This document shows, piece by piece, positions 8,651 through 17,810 of a DNA stretch of 64,000 nucleotides. Numbering within the stretch: the stretch's first letter is position 1; every line of letters starts with the position of its first letter. This stretch comes from Perlabentimonas sp034003245. Its GTDB lineage: Bacteria; Bacteroidota; Bacteroidia; Bacteroidales; Tenuifilaceae. Both the position numbers and the translations under genes were made by a program. The notes beneath the pieces were generated by a model that made no database searches, was not told where the DNA came from, and worked only from the letters and a program-made list of their open reading frames with translations. Where the stretch lies: the NCBI GenBank assembly GCA_034003245.1, contig JAVEYY010000008.1, forward strand, positions 1-64,000, in the 5' to 3' direction.

Positions 8651-10558
8651 ATGATGGACGGAACGTATTCAGAAGATAGCATTAGAACGCTGGAGTGGAA
8701 TGAGCACATCCGCCTGCGCCCTGGTATGTACGTGGGAAAACTGGGCGATGGCTCACAGCCCGACGATGGTATTTACGTGCTCCTCAAAGAGGTTTTCGAT
8801 AACTCGGTGGATGAGTTCATGATGGGCAATGGAAGGACCATCGAGCTAAACATATCGGATCATAAGGTTTCGGTACGCGACTATGGCCGCGGAATCCCCA
8901 TTGGTAAGCTAGTTGATGTATCATCAAAAATGAATACCGGCGCCAAGTACGACTCCAAGGTTTTCAAAAAATCAGTGGGACTAAACGGAGTTGGCATAAA
9001 GGCGGTTAACGCCCTATCCACCAGTTTCCGAATTCAGAGTTTCCGCGAGGGCAAATCGAAACTTGTAGAGTACAACTGCGGACGAATCGTAAACCAGCAA
9101 GATTTCGAAGACATTAAGGAACAAAATGGCACCTACGTTGAGTTCCTCCCAGACGAGTCGCTTTTCGGTAAGTTCGACTTTCAAAACGAGTACATCGAGA
9201 GTATGGTGCGTAATTACTCGTACCTTAACACTGGACTTACCATAAAATTTAACGGCGTTCCCTTTATATCAAAAAATGGTTTACTCGATCTACTCAACGA
9301 GCAGCTATCAGGCAAGGAGCTTTATCCTCCAATTCATCTGAAGGGGCCCGACATTGAGTTAGCCATTACCCACGGGGTGGGCTATGGTGAAGATTACTAC
9401 GCATTTGTTAACGGACAGCATACCACCCAGGGAGGAACCCACCTTACCGCTTTCCGCGAGGCATTTGTGAAAACCATCCGCGAGTTCTACAAAAAAGATT
9501 TTGATGCCTCCGACATACGAACATCAATAATTGCCGCTGTTAGTGTAAGGGTTGAGGAGCCCGTTTTCGAGAGCCAAACCAAAACCAAGCTGGGTAGCAA
9601 GGATATGGGACCCAATGGGCCATCGGTACGACAGTTTATTGGCGACTTTGTAAAAACTTCGCTCGACAACTACCTGCATAAAAACTCCGAGGTTGCCGAT
9701 GCCATACTGCGCAAAATTCTGGAATCGGAAAAGGAACGCAAGGCTATTTCGGGCATCCAAAAATTGGCGCGCGAACGCGCCAAAAAGGCCAACCTTCACA
9801 ACCGCAAACTCCGCGATTGCCGTGTTCACTATGGCGACAAGGATGAGCGAAACGTTAACGCAACCCTCTTTATTACCGAGGGTGACTCGGCCAGCGGATC
9901 TATCACCAAAAGCCGTGATGTAAACACTCAAGCGGTATTCTCCCTCAGGGGAAAACCTTTAAACTGCTTTGGGCTTACCAAAAAAGTGGTTTACGAGAAC
10001 GAGGAGTTTAACCTGCTACAGGCAGCGCTTAATATTGAAGAGGATATCGAAAACGTGCGCTACAACAAGGTTGTAATTGCCACCGATGCCGACGTTGACG
10101 GTATGCACATCCGACTGCTACTTATAACATTCTTCCTACAATTCTTCCCCGACCTTATCCGTCAGGAACATTTGTTTATTCTGCAAACCCCGCTCTTTAG
10201 GGTTCGTAACAAGAAGAAAACCTTTTACTGCTATAGCATCGAGGAAAAGGAAAAGGCCATGAAGCAACTCGGTGCAAATCCCGAGATAACACGATTCAAA
10301 GGATTGGGTGAGATTTCGCCCGATGAGTTCAAAAACTTTATCGGTGAGGACATACGCCTCGACCCCGTTCGTATCACATCGCAGGATCAGATTGCCGACC
10401 TACTCTCCTTCTACATGGGCAAAAACACGCCCGAGAGGCAGGAGTTTATCATCGACAACCTTAAGATTGAGGGCGATATTCTGGATGATGCCATTCTGGC
10501 ACAGGTTGAAGAGGAAAACGAGAACCTGCTTAAGATTGAGGAAGAGGCAGTAGCATAG
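8651..10558 (+). CDS. parE: DNA topoisomerase IV subunit B (type IIA, ATPase)
   Basis: 635 aa. The GHKL ATPase domain is intact: E47 and N51 in KEVFDNS, DYGRGIP at 77-83, and GLNGVGIKAVNAL near 115. The TOPRIM domain has E410 in TEGDSASG and the metal-binding TDADVDG around 478-484. The enzyme subunit binds ATP and works with ParC to decatenate chromosomes. The size, and the partner 34 nt downstream, fit ParE rather than GyrB; in Bacteroidota parE and parC are commonly adjacent while gyrA and gyrB are separate. The GyrB alternative cannot be fully excluded by eye. Confidence 0.88.
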   Translation: MMDGTYSEDSIRTLEWNEHIRLRPGMYVGKLGDGSQPDDGIYVLLKEVFDNSVDEFMMGNGRTIELNISDHKVSVRDYGRGIPIGKLVDVSSKMNTGAKYDSKVFKKSVGLNGVGIKAVNALSTSFRIQSFREGKSKLVEYNCGRIVNQQDFEDIKEQNGTYVEFLPDESLFGKFDFQNEYIESMVRNYSYLNTGLTIKFNGVPFISKNGLLDLLNEQLSGKELYPPIHLKGPDIELAITHGVGYGEDYYAFVNGQHTTQGGTHLTAFREAFVKTIREFYKKDFDASDIRTSIIAAVSVRVEEPVFESQTKTKLGSKDMGPNGPSVRQFIGDFVKTSLDNYLHKNSEVADAILRKILESEKERKAISGIQKLARERAKKANLHNRKLRDCRVHYGDKDERNVNATLFITEGDSASGSITKSRDVNTQAVFSLRGKPLNCFGLTKKVVYENEEFNLLQAALNIEEDIENVRYNKVVIATDADVDGMHIRLLLITFFLQFFPDLIRQEHLFILQTPLFRVRNKKKTFYCYSIEEKEKAMKQLGANPEITRFKGLGEISPDEFKNFIGEDIRLDPVRITSQDQIADLLSFYMGKNTPERQEFIIDNLKIEGDILDDAILAQVEEENENLLKIEEEAVA

Positions 10559-10592
10559 TACTAACTTACAGCAAGTAACACCTAGACATATA

Positions 10593-13256
10593 ATGCAATT
10601 CGACGATTTTGAAGCGGAAGATTTACTGAATGGCGATGGTTCACGCAAAACCTCTCCCGAGGAGCATAACCGCATAGCAAAACTCACTGGTGAGGGTGCA
10701 AAAAAGGTACAGGTTTCGGGAATGTTCAAGGAGTGGTTCCTCGATTACGCCTCCTACGTTATACTCGAAAGGGCTGTTCCGCATCTAGATGACGGACTAA
10801 AACCCGTGCAGCGCCGCATTCTGCACGCCATGAAACGCCTCGATGATGGTCGTTACAATAAAGTGGCCAACATCATCGGGTACACCATGCAGTACCACCC
10901 CCACGGCGATGCCTCCATTGGCGATGCGCTGGTACAGCTTGGCCAAAAGGATTTACTTATCGACATGCAGGGGAACTGGGGAAATATCCTCACCGGCGAT
11001 GGCGCCGCGGCTCCCCGTTACATCGAAGCCAGGCTCTCTAAGTTTGCCCTCGACGTGGTTTTCAATCCCAAAACCACGGAGTGGATGCTCAGCTACGATG
11101 GACGTAACCAGGAACCCGTTACCCTTCCCATTAAGTTTCCACTTCTTCTGGCACAAGGCGTTGAGGGTATTGCTGTAGGACTGGCCTCAAAAATACTTCC
11201 CCACAACTTCAACGAGATTATCGATGCCGCCATTCTTCACCTTAAGGGAAAGGACTTTGACCTGTACCCCGATTTCCCTACCGGTGGATATATGGACTGT
11301 GCCCGCTATAACGACGGACTTCGTGGCGGAGCAGTTAAGGTTAGAGCAAAAATCGAACGGCTCGACCGCAAAACACTGGTAATAAAAGAGCTGCCGTTCG
11401 GTAAAACCACATCAACCCTAATCGATTCCATAATTAAGGCAAACGACAAGGGCAAAATCAAGATTAAAAAGATTGACGACAACACGGCCGCAAACGTGGA
11501 GATACATATCCACCTTTCGCCCGATATTTCGCCCGATAAAACCATCGATGCGCTTTACGCCTTTACCGACTGTGAAGTGTCCATCTCGCCAAACTCCTGT
11601 GTAATATACGACAACAAGCCCCGCTTTATGGGCATTAAGGAGATTTTGCGCACCTCGGTTGAGCGCACAAAAGGGCTACTTACCCGTGAGCTGGAAATTA
11701 GGCTAAGCGAGCTGGAGGAGAGTTGGCACTTGTCGTCGCTCGAGAAGATATTTATCGAGAACCGTATCTACATCACCATCGAGGAGTGCGAAACATGGGA
11801 GTCGGTAATAGAAACAATTGATAAAGGTCTTGAACCCTTCAAAAAGTTGCTGCGGCGCGAGGTAACCCGCGACGATATTGTTAAACTTACCGAAATCAAA
11901 ATAAAGCGCATCTCCAAGTACGATGCATTTAAGGCCGATGAGTACATTAAGAGCCTTGAAACCGAGATGGACGAGGTGAAAAACCATCTGGCAAACATCG
12001 TAGCCTATGCCATAAATTACTTTCAGCAAATTAAGAAGAAGTATGGCAAGGGCAGGGAACGCAAAACCGAGATCCGCAGCTTCGATACCATTGAGGCCAC
12101 AAAGGTTGTGGTTGCCAACGAAAAGCTTTACGTAAACCGCGAGGAGGGATTCTTTGGCACAGGCCTCAAAAAAGATGAGTATGTTGGAGAGTGCTCCGAC
12201 ATTGACGAGGTAATAGTTTTCCTTAAAAACGGAAAATACGTTATCTCCAAAGTATCGGACAAAGCCTTTTTTGGAAAGGGCATTGAGCATATTGCCGTGT
12301 TTAAACGTAACGATTCCCGCACCATTTACAACGCCATGTACCGCGATGGCCGAAATGGGGCAATAATGGTAAAACGATGCGCCATTACGGGCATCACTCG
12401 CGATAAGGAGTACGACATAACCAAGGGAACAGAAGGGTCGCAGCTACTCTACTTTAGCGCCAACCCCAACGGCGAAGCCGAGGTACTTAAGGTTTTCCTT
12501 AAGCCCCGCCCAAGATTACGCAACCTGATAATGGAGTTCGACTTTAGTCAGGTGGCCATAAAGGGACGCCAGTCGCAGGGGAATATCTTTACCCGTTACG
12601 CCATACATAAAATACAGGTAAAAGAGAAAACAGGCAGTACGCTGGGTGGCATTAAGGTTTGGTTCGACTGGGATGTTTTCCGCCTAAACAATGATGGCCG
12701 AGGACAGTTTATTGGAGAATTCCAGGGTAACGAACGGTTACTTGTGGTTAATAAGGATGGCGAATACTACCTCTCGGGTATAGACCCCAGCACGCACTTT
12801 AGCGATAACATACTGCTGCTTCAAAAGTACGATGAGGAGAAAATATTCTCGGCTACCTATTTCGATGGAGAGCAGGATTTCTTCTACCTGAAACGATTCA
12901 CCTTTGAGGGCACCGACAAACCCCAAAGTTTTATATCAAACGGGAATAAATCGTACCTGCTGGAGCTAAACGACGACCAGTTCCCTTGCCTGTCCATTAC
13001 TTTTGGAGGTAAGCATTCGAGCCGCGAGCCAGAGCAGATTGATGTTGAAGAATTTATTGGGGTGAAAAGTCACAAGGCTAAAGGTAAGAGATTGTCGAGT
13101 TTTCAGGTAAAAACAGCCAAGTTCATCGAGCCTCTTCAAAAGGAGATTTCGGAAGAGCAGCCCGATAGCATTGACCCGGAGGAAACCCATGACGAATCGT
13201 TTACGGTTATTCCAACCGATGGTAAAAACGCCTCGCAGATGACCCTTGAGCTATAA
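10593..13256 (+). CDS. parC: DNA topoisomerase IV subunit A
   Basis: 887 aa. The breakage-reunion domain contains DGLKPVQRRILHAM (67-80), YHPHGDASIGDAL (101-113) and the catalytic tyrosine Y143 in APRYIEARLS. A coiled coil follows near 430-480, and a degenerate C-terminal beta-pinwheel runs from about 510. The C-terminus (about 800-887) is acidic and low-complexity, a usual tail. It pairs with ParE encoded just upstream and cuts and passes DNA duplexes. The GyrA-box motif was not seen, which supports ParC over GyrA. Confidence 0.9.
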   Translation: MQFDDFEAEDLLNGDGSRKTSPEEHNRIAKLTGEGAKKVQVSGMFKEWFLDYASYVILERAVPHLDDGLKPVQRRILHAMKRLDDGRYNKVANIIGYTMQYHPHGDASIGDALVQLGQKDLLIDMQGNWGNILTGDGAAAPRYIEARLSKFALDVVFNPKTTEWMLSYDGRNQEPVTLPIKFPLLLAQGVEGIAVGLASKILPHNFNEIIDAAILHLKGKDFDLYPDFPTGGYMDCARYNDGLRGGAVKVRAKIERLDRKTLVIKELPFGKTTSTLIDSIIKANDKGKIKIKKIDDNTAANVEIHIHLSPDISPDKTIDALYAFTDCEVSISPNSCVIYDNKPRFMGIKEILRTSVERTKGLLTRELEIRLSELEESWHLSSLEKIFIENRIYITIEECETWESVIETIDKGLEPFKKLLRREVTRDDIVKLTEIKIKRISKYDAFKADEYIKSLETEMDEVKNHLANIVAYAINYFQQIKKKYGKGRERKTEIRSFDTIEATKVVVANEKLYVNREEGFFGTGLKKDEYVGECSDIDEVIVFLKNGKYVISKVSDKAFFGKGIEHIAVFKRNDSRTIYNAMYRDGRNGAIMVKRCAITGITRDKEYDITKGTEGSQLLYFSANPNGEAEVLKVFLKPRPRLRNLIMEFDFSQVAIKGRQSQGNIFTRYAIHKIQVKEKTGSTLGGIKVWFDWDVFRLNNDGRGQFIGEFQGNERLLVVNKDGEYYLSGIDPSTHFSDNILLLQKYDEEKIFSATYFDGEQDFFYLKRFTFEGTDKPQSFISNGNKSYLLELNDDQFPCLSITFGGKHSSREPEQIDVEEFIGVKSHKAKGKRLSSFQVKTAKFIEPLQKEISEEQPDSIDPEETHDESFTVIPTDGKNASQMTLEL

Positions 13257-13303
13257 ATGCTTTGATTTAGTTAATATCCATACGTATTCAAACGCTAATT
13301 TGA

Positions 13304-13813
13304 ATGAAAGTCTTTCTTATTGGTTTTATGGCCAGCGGAAAAACCACCGCAGGAGAGGAATTAGCCAAAGAGTTGGGATATGAGTTTGTAGACCTTGATC
13401 AGCACATCGAAACCCAACAGGGTAAATCGATAAAGGCACTATTTGAGCTATATGGAGAGGACAAATTCCGCGAAATAGAACATCAAGCCCTAAGGGCAGT
13501 GGCTGCATTACCCAGCAACATTGTTGTTGCTTCTGGAGGAGGAACATCATGCTTCTACAACAGTGTCGATTTTATGAATCATGAGGGGGTAACTGTTTAC
13601 CTTAAGGCCGAGGTGTCGGAACTCCTTGCAAGGCTAATTGCCGCCAAAACCGAAAGGCCTTTACTCTGGGGGAAGAATAAGGATGAGCTTAACGACTACA
13701 TTATTCGAGTACTCGACGAGAGGAAGAAGTACTACGAGAAAGCAAAAATTACAATGCCTATCAAATACCTCGATATTAGCACGCTTGCCAACACAGTAAA
13801 GGCCATTCAATAA
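13304..13813 (+). CDS. aroK: Shikimate kinase
   Basis: 169 aa, standard length. The Walker A motif is GFMASGKTTAG (7-17), followed by FVDLDQHIE with the shikimate-binding Asp. The substrate-contact GGG is in VVASGGGTS near 77-82, and the lid arginine is in TERPLL. It phosphorylates shikimate in the aromatic amino acid pathway. It is co-directional with parC after 47 nt and may share its transcript; no clear own promoter was seen. Its stop codon lies inside the loop of the terminator hairpin. Confidence 0.92.
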   Translation: MKVFLIGFMASGKTTAGEELAKELGYEFVDLDQHIETQQGKSIKALFELYGEDKFREIEHQALRAVAALPSNIVVASGGGTSCFYNSVDFMNHEGVTVYLKAEVSELLARLIAAKTERPLLWGKNKDELNDYIIRVLDERKKYYEKAKITMPIKYLDISTLANTVKAIQ

Positions 13814-13825
13814 TGAATGGCCTTT
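13798..13825 (+). terminator. Rho-independent terminator overlapping the aroK stop
   Basis: A perfect 12-bp stem (AAAGGCCATTCA with TGAATGGCCTTT) has a 4-nt ATAA loop. The aroK TAA stop occupies three of the loop bases. A T-rich stretch follows. The last aroK codons thus form half of the terminator. Confidence 0.8.
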
Positions 13826-13850
13826 ATTATTTTCTCGAAAACATATAGAC

Positions 13851-14978
13851 CTACCTTAACCTAGGAAGCACATGTAGAATTGGGCCAAGAACGCTATCGC
13901 CCAACTTCATCGATCGCATCGACGACCACCCAAAATGCCTGTCGGGCAAATTGGCATTATCCTTAAAAGGCATCTCAATGGTCATCGACATGCACTTAAA
14001 ATGCTCGCCAACAAACTTAGAGCCTATATTTAGGTTGGCCTTACCAGGCTCATTCTTGGGATAACCTTGCTCAGTTTGGAAATCGGGACTATACTCGGCC
14101 CACTTGGCCAGAAAATTCTCCTGCAACCACTTCAGTCGCTCGTCGTACGATGGAATACCCTCAATTCCCGATGCAAAACAGTATGGAAGCGTCTCATCAG
14201 CATGGATATCGAGGAACATATCAACACCAATCTCCTCCATCTTTTTGCGCACATAGAAAACCTCGGGACAAAGCTCCGCATCGGGCTTAGCCCACTCGCG
14301 GTTAAGGTTTTTACCGGCAGCGTTAACGCGTAGGTTTCCGGCTATCGATCCATCGATATTCATATTAGGAACCAAGTAAAAAACCGCCTTTGACAGGAGG
14401 GTTCGCGAAACAGGATCGCTCTCGTCGATAAGTCGCTCAATTAGCCCCTGCATAAACCACTCCGATTGGGGTTCGCCCGGATGCTGGCGGGCAATAACCC
14501 ATATTTTGCGTTTGCTCTCGTCGGGCTCGCCCACAACCAGCAAATCGATATCGCGCCCTTCAACCGTTTCGCCAAGCAACTCGAGAACACAAAGCGGCGA
14601 AAGTTGCGCTGCGCTCACCATATCCAAATGCTGGTCGTAGGTATAAGGAGCCGAGTAGGCAAAGAAAACGGAATTCTCAACTGGCGTGTGCTCAAAGGTT
14701 AGCACTCCATCGTCATAGTTTGATGGCACACAGAACCAGGTTACCCTATCGTACGAGGCGTACACGTTGTAACCCGGCCATCCCTCGGGGTAGCTTGTCT
14801 GCCCGGCATTTTCGACATGAAACTTGCAGGGAAATCCCTCGGCTCCATGCAACCGAAAGTAGAACCACTGAAATGTATCGGAATAGGTATCGGTTCTAAT
14901 TCTTAGCCTAATATTCTCGTGCTTTTCGGCGTTAACAATCTCGATGTTACCGCTGTCGAAATTTGAGGAGATTTTCAT
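13851..14978 (-). CDS. M14-type zinc carboxypeptidase, cytosolic (CCP/AGBL-like)
   Basis: 375 aa from the ATG at 14978. A longer frame to 15056 exists, but its first 26 residues look unrelated. An N-terminal beta-sandwich (1-125) is followed by the M14 fold with H166-x-x-E169 in RQHPGEPQSEW, N224/R227 in KNLNREW, the third zinc ligand H259 in LDIHADE, and the catalytic E335 in TIEMPF. This layout, with its unusual N-terminal domain and no signal peptide, matches bacterial relatives of cytosolic carboxypeptidases, which trim C-terminal residues. The natural substrate is unknown. It is convergent with aroK. Confidence 0.85.
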   Translation of the reverse strand: MKISSNFDSGNIEIVNAEKHENIRLRIRTDTYSDTFQWFYFRLHGAEGFPCKFHVENAGQTSYPEGWPGYNVYASYDRVTWFCVPSNYDDGVLTFEHTPVENSVFFAYSAPYTYDQHLDMVSAAQLSPLCVLELLGETVEGRDIDLLVVGEPDESKRKIWVIARQHPGEPQSEWFMQGLIERLIDESDPVSRTLLSKAVFYLVPNMNIDGSIAGNLRVNAAGKNLNREWAKPDAELCPEVFYVRKKMEEIGVDMFLDIHADETLPYCFASGIEGIPSYDERLKWLQENFLAKWAEYSPDFQTEQGYPKNEPGKANLNIGSKFVGEHFKCMSMTIEMPFKDNANLPDRHFGWSSMRSMKLGDSVLGPILHVLPRLR

Positions 14979-15123
14979 AATCTTAGTTTTTGTGCGCATG
15001 CAAGATAGCACATTTACACGTACTACAAAACACTTTCCATGAGCCAATAGCCACATCAGTTAAAAGCAGTCGCTCGGCATTAAAGTTGTTAGATGAACTG
15101 TATCCACATTCTCAAATATTTAA

Positions 15124-15131
15124 TACTTTTG
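15124..15131 (+). promoter_or_regulatory. -7 promoter element for the 15162-16123 gene pair
   Basis: TACTTTTG matches TAnnTTTG, 30 nt before the lipoprotein ATG. Confidence 0.5.
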
Positions 15132-15161
15132 ATGTGATAAATCAAACCAAAAAATATCGCC

Positions 15162-15632
15162 ATGAAAAGAATTGGATCAATCGCCCTAATTCTCTCGCTG
15201 TTCGCCTCGTGCGCCCCTATGTCGAAGGAGCAATACCTTAACGACTACAAGGAGTTTGTTGATGAGGTGGCCCAGAACAGCAAGCTATACTCCGACACCG
15301 AATGGCAGATAGCCCACGAAAAGTATGTTCGTTTTAACACCGAGTACTACAATAAGTTTAAGGATCAGCTAACGCTAGAGGATCGCATGCTTATTACCAG
15401 CTACAAGGTTCAGTACAACACCATCAAGGCTGGAAGTGAGATTGGGAAACTGTACCAGTCGTACCTCAAAAAGGATGTCGACAAGCTGAAAAAGGAGTTG
15501 AAATACTACATCGACAACAAGATGGAGGATGATATTAACAGAGTGCTGGATGATGCAAAAAAAATAAGCACAGAGCTATACCAGGAGCTAAAACGAATTA
15601 TTGCAGATATTAAGGAGGATAATAAGAAGTAA
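15162..15632 (+). CDS. Small helical lipoprotein (DUF6565-like)
   Basis: 156 aa. The signal peptide ends in a lipobox LFASC, with lipidated Cys at residue 17. The mature part is highly charged and predicted mostly helical (SKEQYLNDYKEFVDEVAQNS near the start, long Lys/Glu-rich helices later). It resembles the DUF6565 lipoproteins of Bacteroidales, from memory and with modest certainty. The TAA stop overlaps the ATG of the next gene by one base (TAATG), so the two are translationally coupled. The function is unknown. Confidence 0.65.
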   Translation: MKRIGSIALILSLFASCAPMSKEQYLNDYKEFVDEVAQNSKLYSDTEWQIAHEKYVRFNTEYYNKFKDQLTLEDRMLITSYKVQYNTIKAGSEIGKLYQSYLKKDVDKLKKELKYYIDNKMEDDINRVLDDAKKISTELYQELKRIIADIKEDNKK

Positions 15633-16123
15633 TGCAGGTAAAACGCCGGCTAGTCCCTCTTTCGATATGGATTGCCTCCGTTGCGTTTTATGCAATGGGA
15701 CTATACTTCCCAATTCTTGTGACGCGCTCCCAATTTCTAGGCTTTACGCTAAAGCGGTTGGAGGTAAGACTGTTCGATTCCATTGAGCTGTTTTACAACA
15801 ACAACGAGATGGCCTTGGCCATAATTATATTTGCTTTCACCATACTGCTACCCATTGCCAAGTACATTGAGTTAGCAATTCGCATATTGAAACCACCCAA
15901 AGTGGAAAGTAGGTACTCAAAACTGCTACAGGCACTCGACAAATGGAGCATGCTCGATGTGTTTGTAATTGCGCTTCTGCTAATGAATTTCAAGCTAAAC
16001 TCATCGTTTATTGTAATGCAGCTGATGTGCGGCACCACATACCTGGCCATTTCGATAGTGCTGCGAATGGGAGTTTCTTTAAATTTAGATTTGCTTCGTG
16101 GAAAAGTAAAGCGAAAAAGCTAA
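15632..16123 (+). CDS. Paraquat-inducible protein A family membrane protein
   Basis: 163 aa with four predicted membrane helices (about 8-28, 52-75, 103-123 and 127-147). The opening hydrophobic stretch with GLYFPIL, and the DKWSMLDVFVIALL segment near residue 106, are typical of the PqiA/LetA family. Proteobacterial PqiA has two such modules and acts with MCE proteins in lipid transport between membranes. Here there is a single module, and the only close partner is the coupled upstream lipoprotein. Its stop codon shares bases with the convergent ispH stop (CTAA at 16120-16123). Confidence 0.8.
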   Translation: MQVKRRLVPLSIWIASVAFYAMGLYFPILVTRSQFLGFTLKRLEVRLFDSIELFYNNNEMALAIIIFAFTILLPIAKYIELAIRILKPPKVESRYSKLLQALDKWSMLDVFVIALLLMNFKLNSSFIVMQLMCGTTYLAISIVLRMGVSLNLDLLRGKVKRKS

Positions 16124-17007
16124 GCGTTTACTTTTGCGGCAACCTGCTCCATTAACCACAAAGGGGTTGATGTTGCACCACAAACCCCAACCGATTGAGC
16201 ATTATTGAACCACCGCTTATCAACCTCGCTGCCCGAAGTTACAAAGTGAGTTCTACTATTTATCGATTTACAAACCTCGTAAAGCATCTTGCCGTTAGAG
16301 CTGTTCTTCCCACTTACAAACAGAATCACATCGTGATTCTTCGAGAAGGAGATTAGCTCCTTCTTCCTATTTGCCACCTGTCCACAGATAGAGTTATAGG
16401 CCCGAAAATGAATGGGATTTCCAGCTGAATCAACGCCCATCCGGGACGATATTTCTTCGGAGAGAGTCTTATACTCATCGGCGCTTTTGGTGGTTTGGGC
16501 AAACAGCTCTATAGGGCGAGTAAAATCAAGCGAATCAACCTCCGATATGCTTTCAATAACAATTGCATTTCCTTGGGTTTGGCCAACCAATCCGATAACC
16601 TCGGCATGGCCTTTCTTCCCAAAAACAACCACCTGTCCATTCTGCTGCTGCATTTGTTCCCACCCTTTTCTCACCTTCTCCTGTAACTTTAGCACTACGG
16701 GACACGATGCGTCGACTAAATTAACGCCATGAGTTCTAGCTTTTCGGTAGGTTTCAGGAGGCTCGCCATGAGCACGTAGCAGCACTTTCTTGCCGCTTAG
16801 GCTCTCTAGGTCGTTATGAGAAATTGTGATAAGACCAAGTGATTTTAAGCGCTCTACCTCCTCGCCGTTGTGCACAATCTCGCCAAGGCAGTAAAGAGGT
16901 TCGTCACTTTCCAACTCCTTCTCGGCCCTGTTAATGGCATTCACCACGCCAAAACAAAATCCCGAGCGTTTATCAATTTCGACCCTAATATTTGGTTTAC
17001 TGCTCAC
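16120..17007 (-). CDS. ispH: 4-hydroxy-3-methylbut-2-enyl diphosphate reductase
   Basis: 295 aa from a GTG at 17007; a TTG at 17031 would add eight residues and no ATG is available. The three iron-sulfur cysteines are present: C18 in RSGFCFGV, C102 in DASCPVV and C208 in NSICGQVANR. H47 in IVHN and H80 in RAHGEPP are the substrate-binding histidines. The enzyme makes IPP and DMAPP at the end of the MEP isoprenoid pathway. It lies 48 nt downstream of cmk. The porQ-cmk-ispH order is, to my knowledge, common in Bacteroidota. Confidence 0.93.
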   Translation of the reverse strand: MSSKPNIRVEIDKRSGFCFGVVNAINRAEKELESDEPLYCLGEIVHNGEEVERLKSLGLITISHNDLESLSGKKVLLRAHGEPPETYRKARTHGVNLVDASCPVVLKLQEKVRKGWEQMQQQNGQVVVFGKKGHAEVIGLVGQTQGNAIVIESISEVDSLDFTRPIELFAQTTKSADEYKTLSEEISSRMGVDSAGNPIHFRAYNSICGQVANRKKELISFSKNHDVILFVSGKNSSNGKMLYEVCKSINSRTHFVTSGSEVDKRWFNNAQSVGVCGATSTPLWLMEQVAAKVNA

Positions 17008-17055
17008 TCTAAATCGTATTTTAAAAAACAAACAGCATTACAGTAGCAAAGTTTA

Positions 17056-17748
17056 CTAGGATACAATCTTTTTAAAGATATCGTCGAACCACTCCATTTG
17101 CTCGTCCACGGTCATAAAGGAGTTGTCGAGCACAATGGCATCGGAAGCCTGGCGCAGCGGCGCCACATCGCGGTTACGATCAATTTGATCGCGCTCCTCA
17201 ATATTCTTCAGTACCTCTTCGAGTGTGGCTTCTTGTCCTTTACCTTTAAGTTCCAAAAGTCGTCGTTGTGCCCTGATTTGTGGATCGGCAATCATAAATA
17301 TCTTAAGCTCGGCATCGGGGAAAACCACGGTTCCAATATCGCGGCCATCCATTACAATACCTTTCTGCTTGCCCATTTGCTGCTGCTGCTGAGTCATTTT
17401 ATCGCGAACCATTGCAATGGCAGAAACGGGGCTTACCAGATTTGACACCTCAAGTGTTCTGATTTTCTCCTCAACAACCTCGCCATTTAGAGTTGTTAAC
17501 CAACCATCGCCCTTTGAATTTGGGATAAATCCAACGGTTATTCGGCTGAGCAAACCAGGCAATTCTTCCAAATTAACACCATCCTGATCTGCCAATCCGC
17601 TTTGTATGAACGCCAGAGTTACCGCACGGTACATAGCCCCGCTATCAATAAAGATATAACCTAATCGCTTGGCGATAGCTTTAGCAAATGTGCTTTTCCC
17701 ACACGACGAGTACCCATCAACGGCAATGGTAATCCTTTTTCTATTCAC
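17056..17748 (-). CDS. cmk: (d)CMP kinase
   Basis: 230 aa, normal length. The P-loop DGYSSCGKSTFAK is at about 10-22, FIDSGAMYRAVTL follows with the conserved SGAMYR, and DGRDIGTVVFPDAE is the nucleotide-binding segment. It phosphorylates CMP and dCMP. The start is GTG. A TAnnTTTG element at 17781-17788 places a promoter just upstream, separate from porQ. ispH follows 48 nt downstream. Confidence 0.93.
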   Translation of the reverse strand: MNRKRITIAVDGYSSCGKSTFAKAIAKRLGYIFIDSGAMYRAVTLAFIQSGLADQDGVNLEELPGLLSRITVGFIPNSKGDGWLTTLNGEVVEEKIRTLEVSNLVSPVSAIAMVRDKMTQQQQQMGKQKGIVMDGRDIGTVVFPDAELKIFMIADPQIRAQRRLLELKGKGQEATLEEVLKNIEERDQIDRNRDVAPLRQASDAIVLDNSFMTVDEQMEWFDDIFKKIVS

Positions 17749-17780
17749 AAAAATCAGCTTTAATATTCTACCTAGGAGTG

Positions 17781-17788
17781 CAAAGGTA
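17781..17788 (-). promoter_or_regulatory. -7 promoter element for cmk-ispH
   Basis: The minus strand reads TACCTTTG (TAnnTTTG), 32 nt upstream of the cmk GTG, in the gap between porQ and cmk. Confidence 0.5.
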
Positions 17789-17810
17789 GCACAAAAAAAT
17801 GTGAGTAGGT

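Noticed and set aside
8651..13256. gyrB-gyrA instead of parE-parC
   Set aside because: Subunit sizes, adjacency and the absence of a GyrA box favour topoisomerase IV, though a search is needed to be certain.
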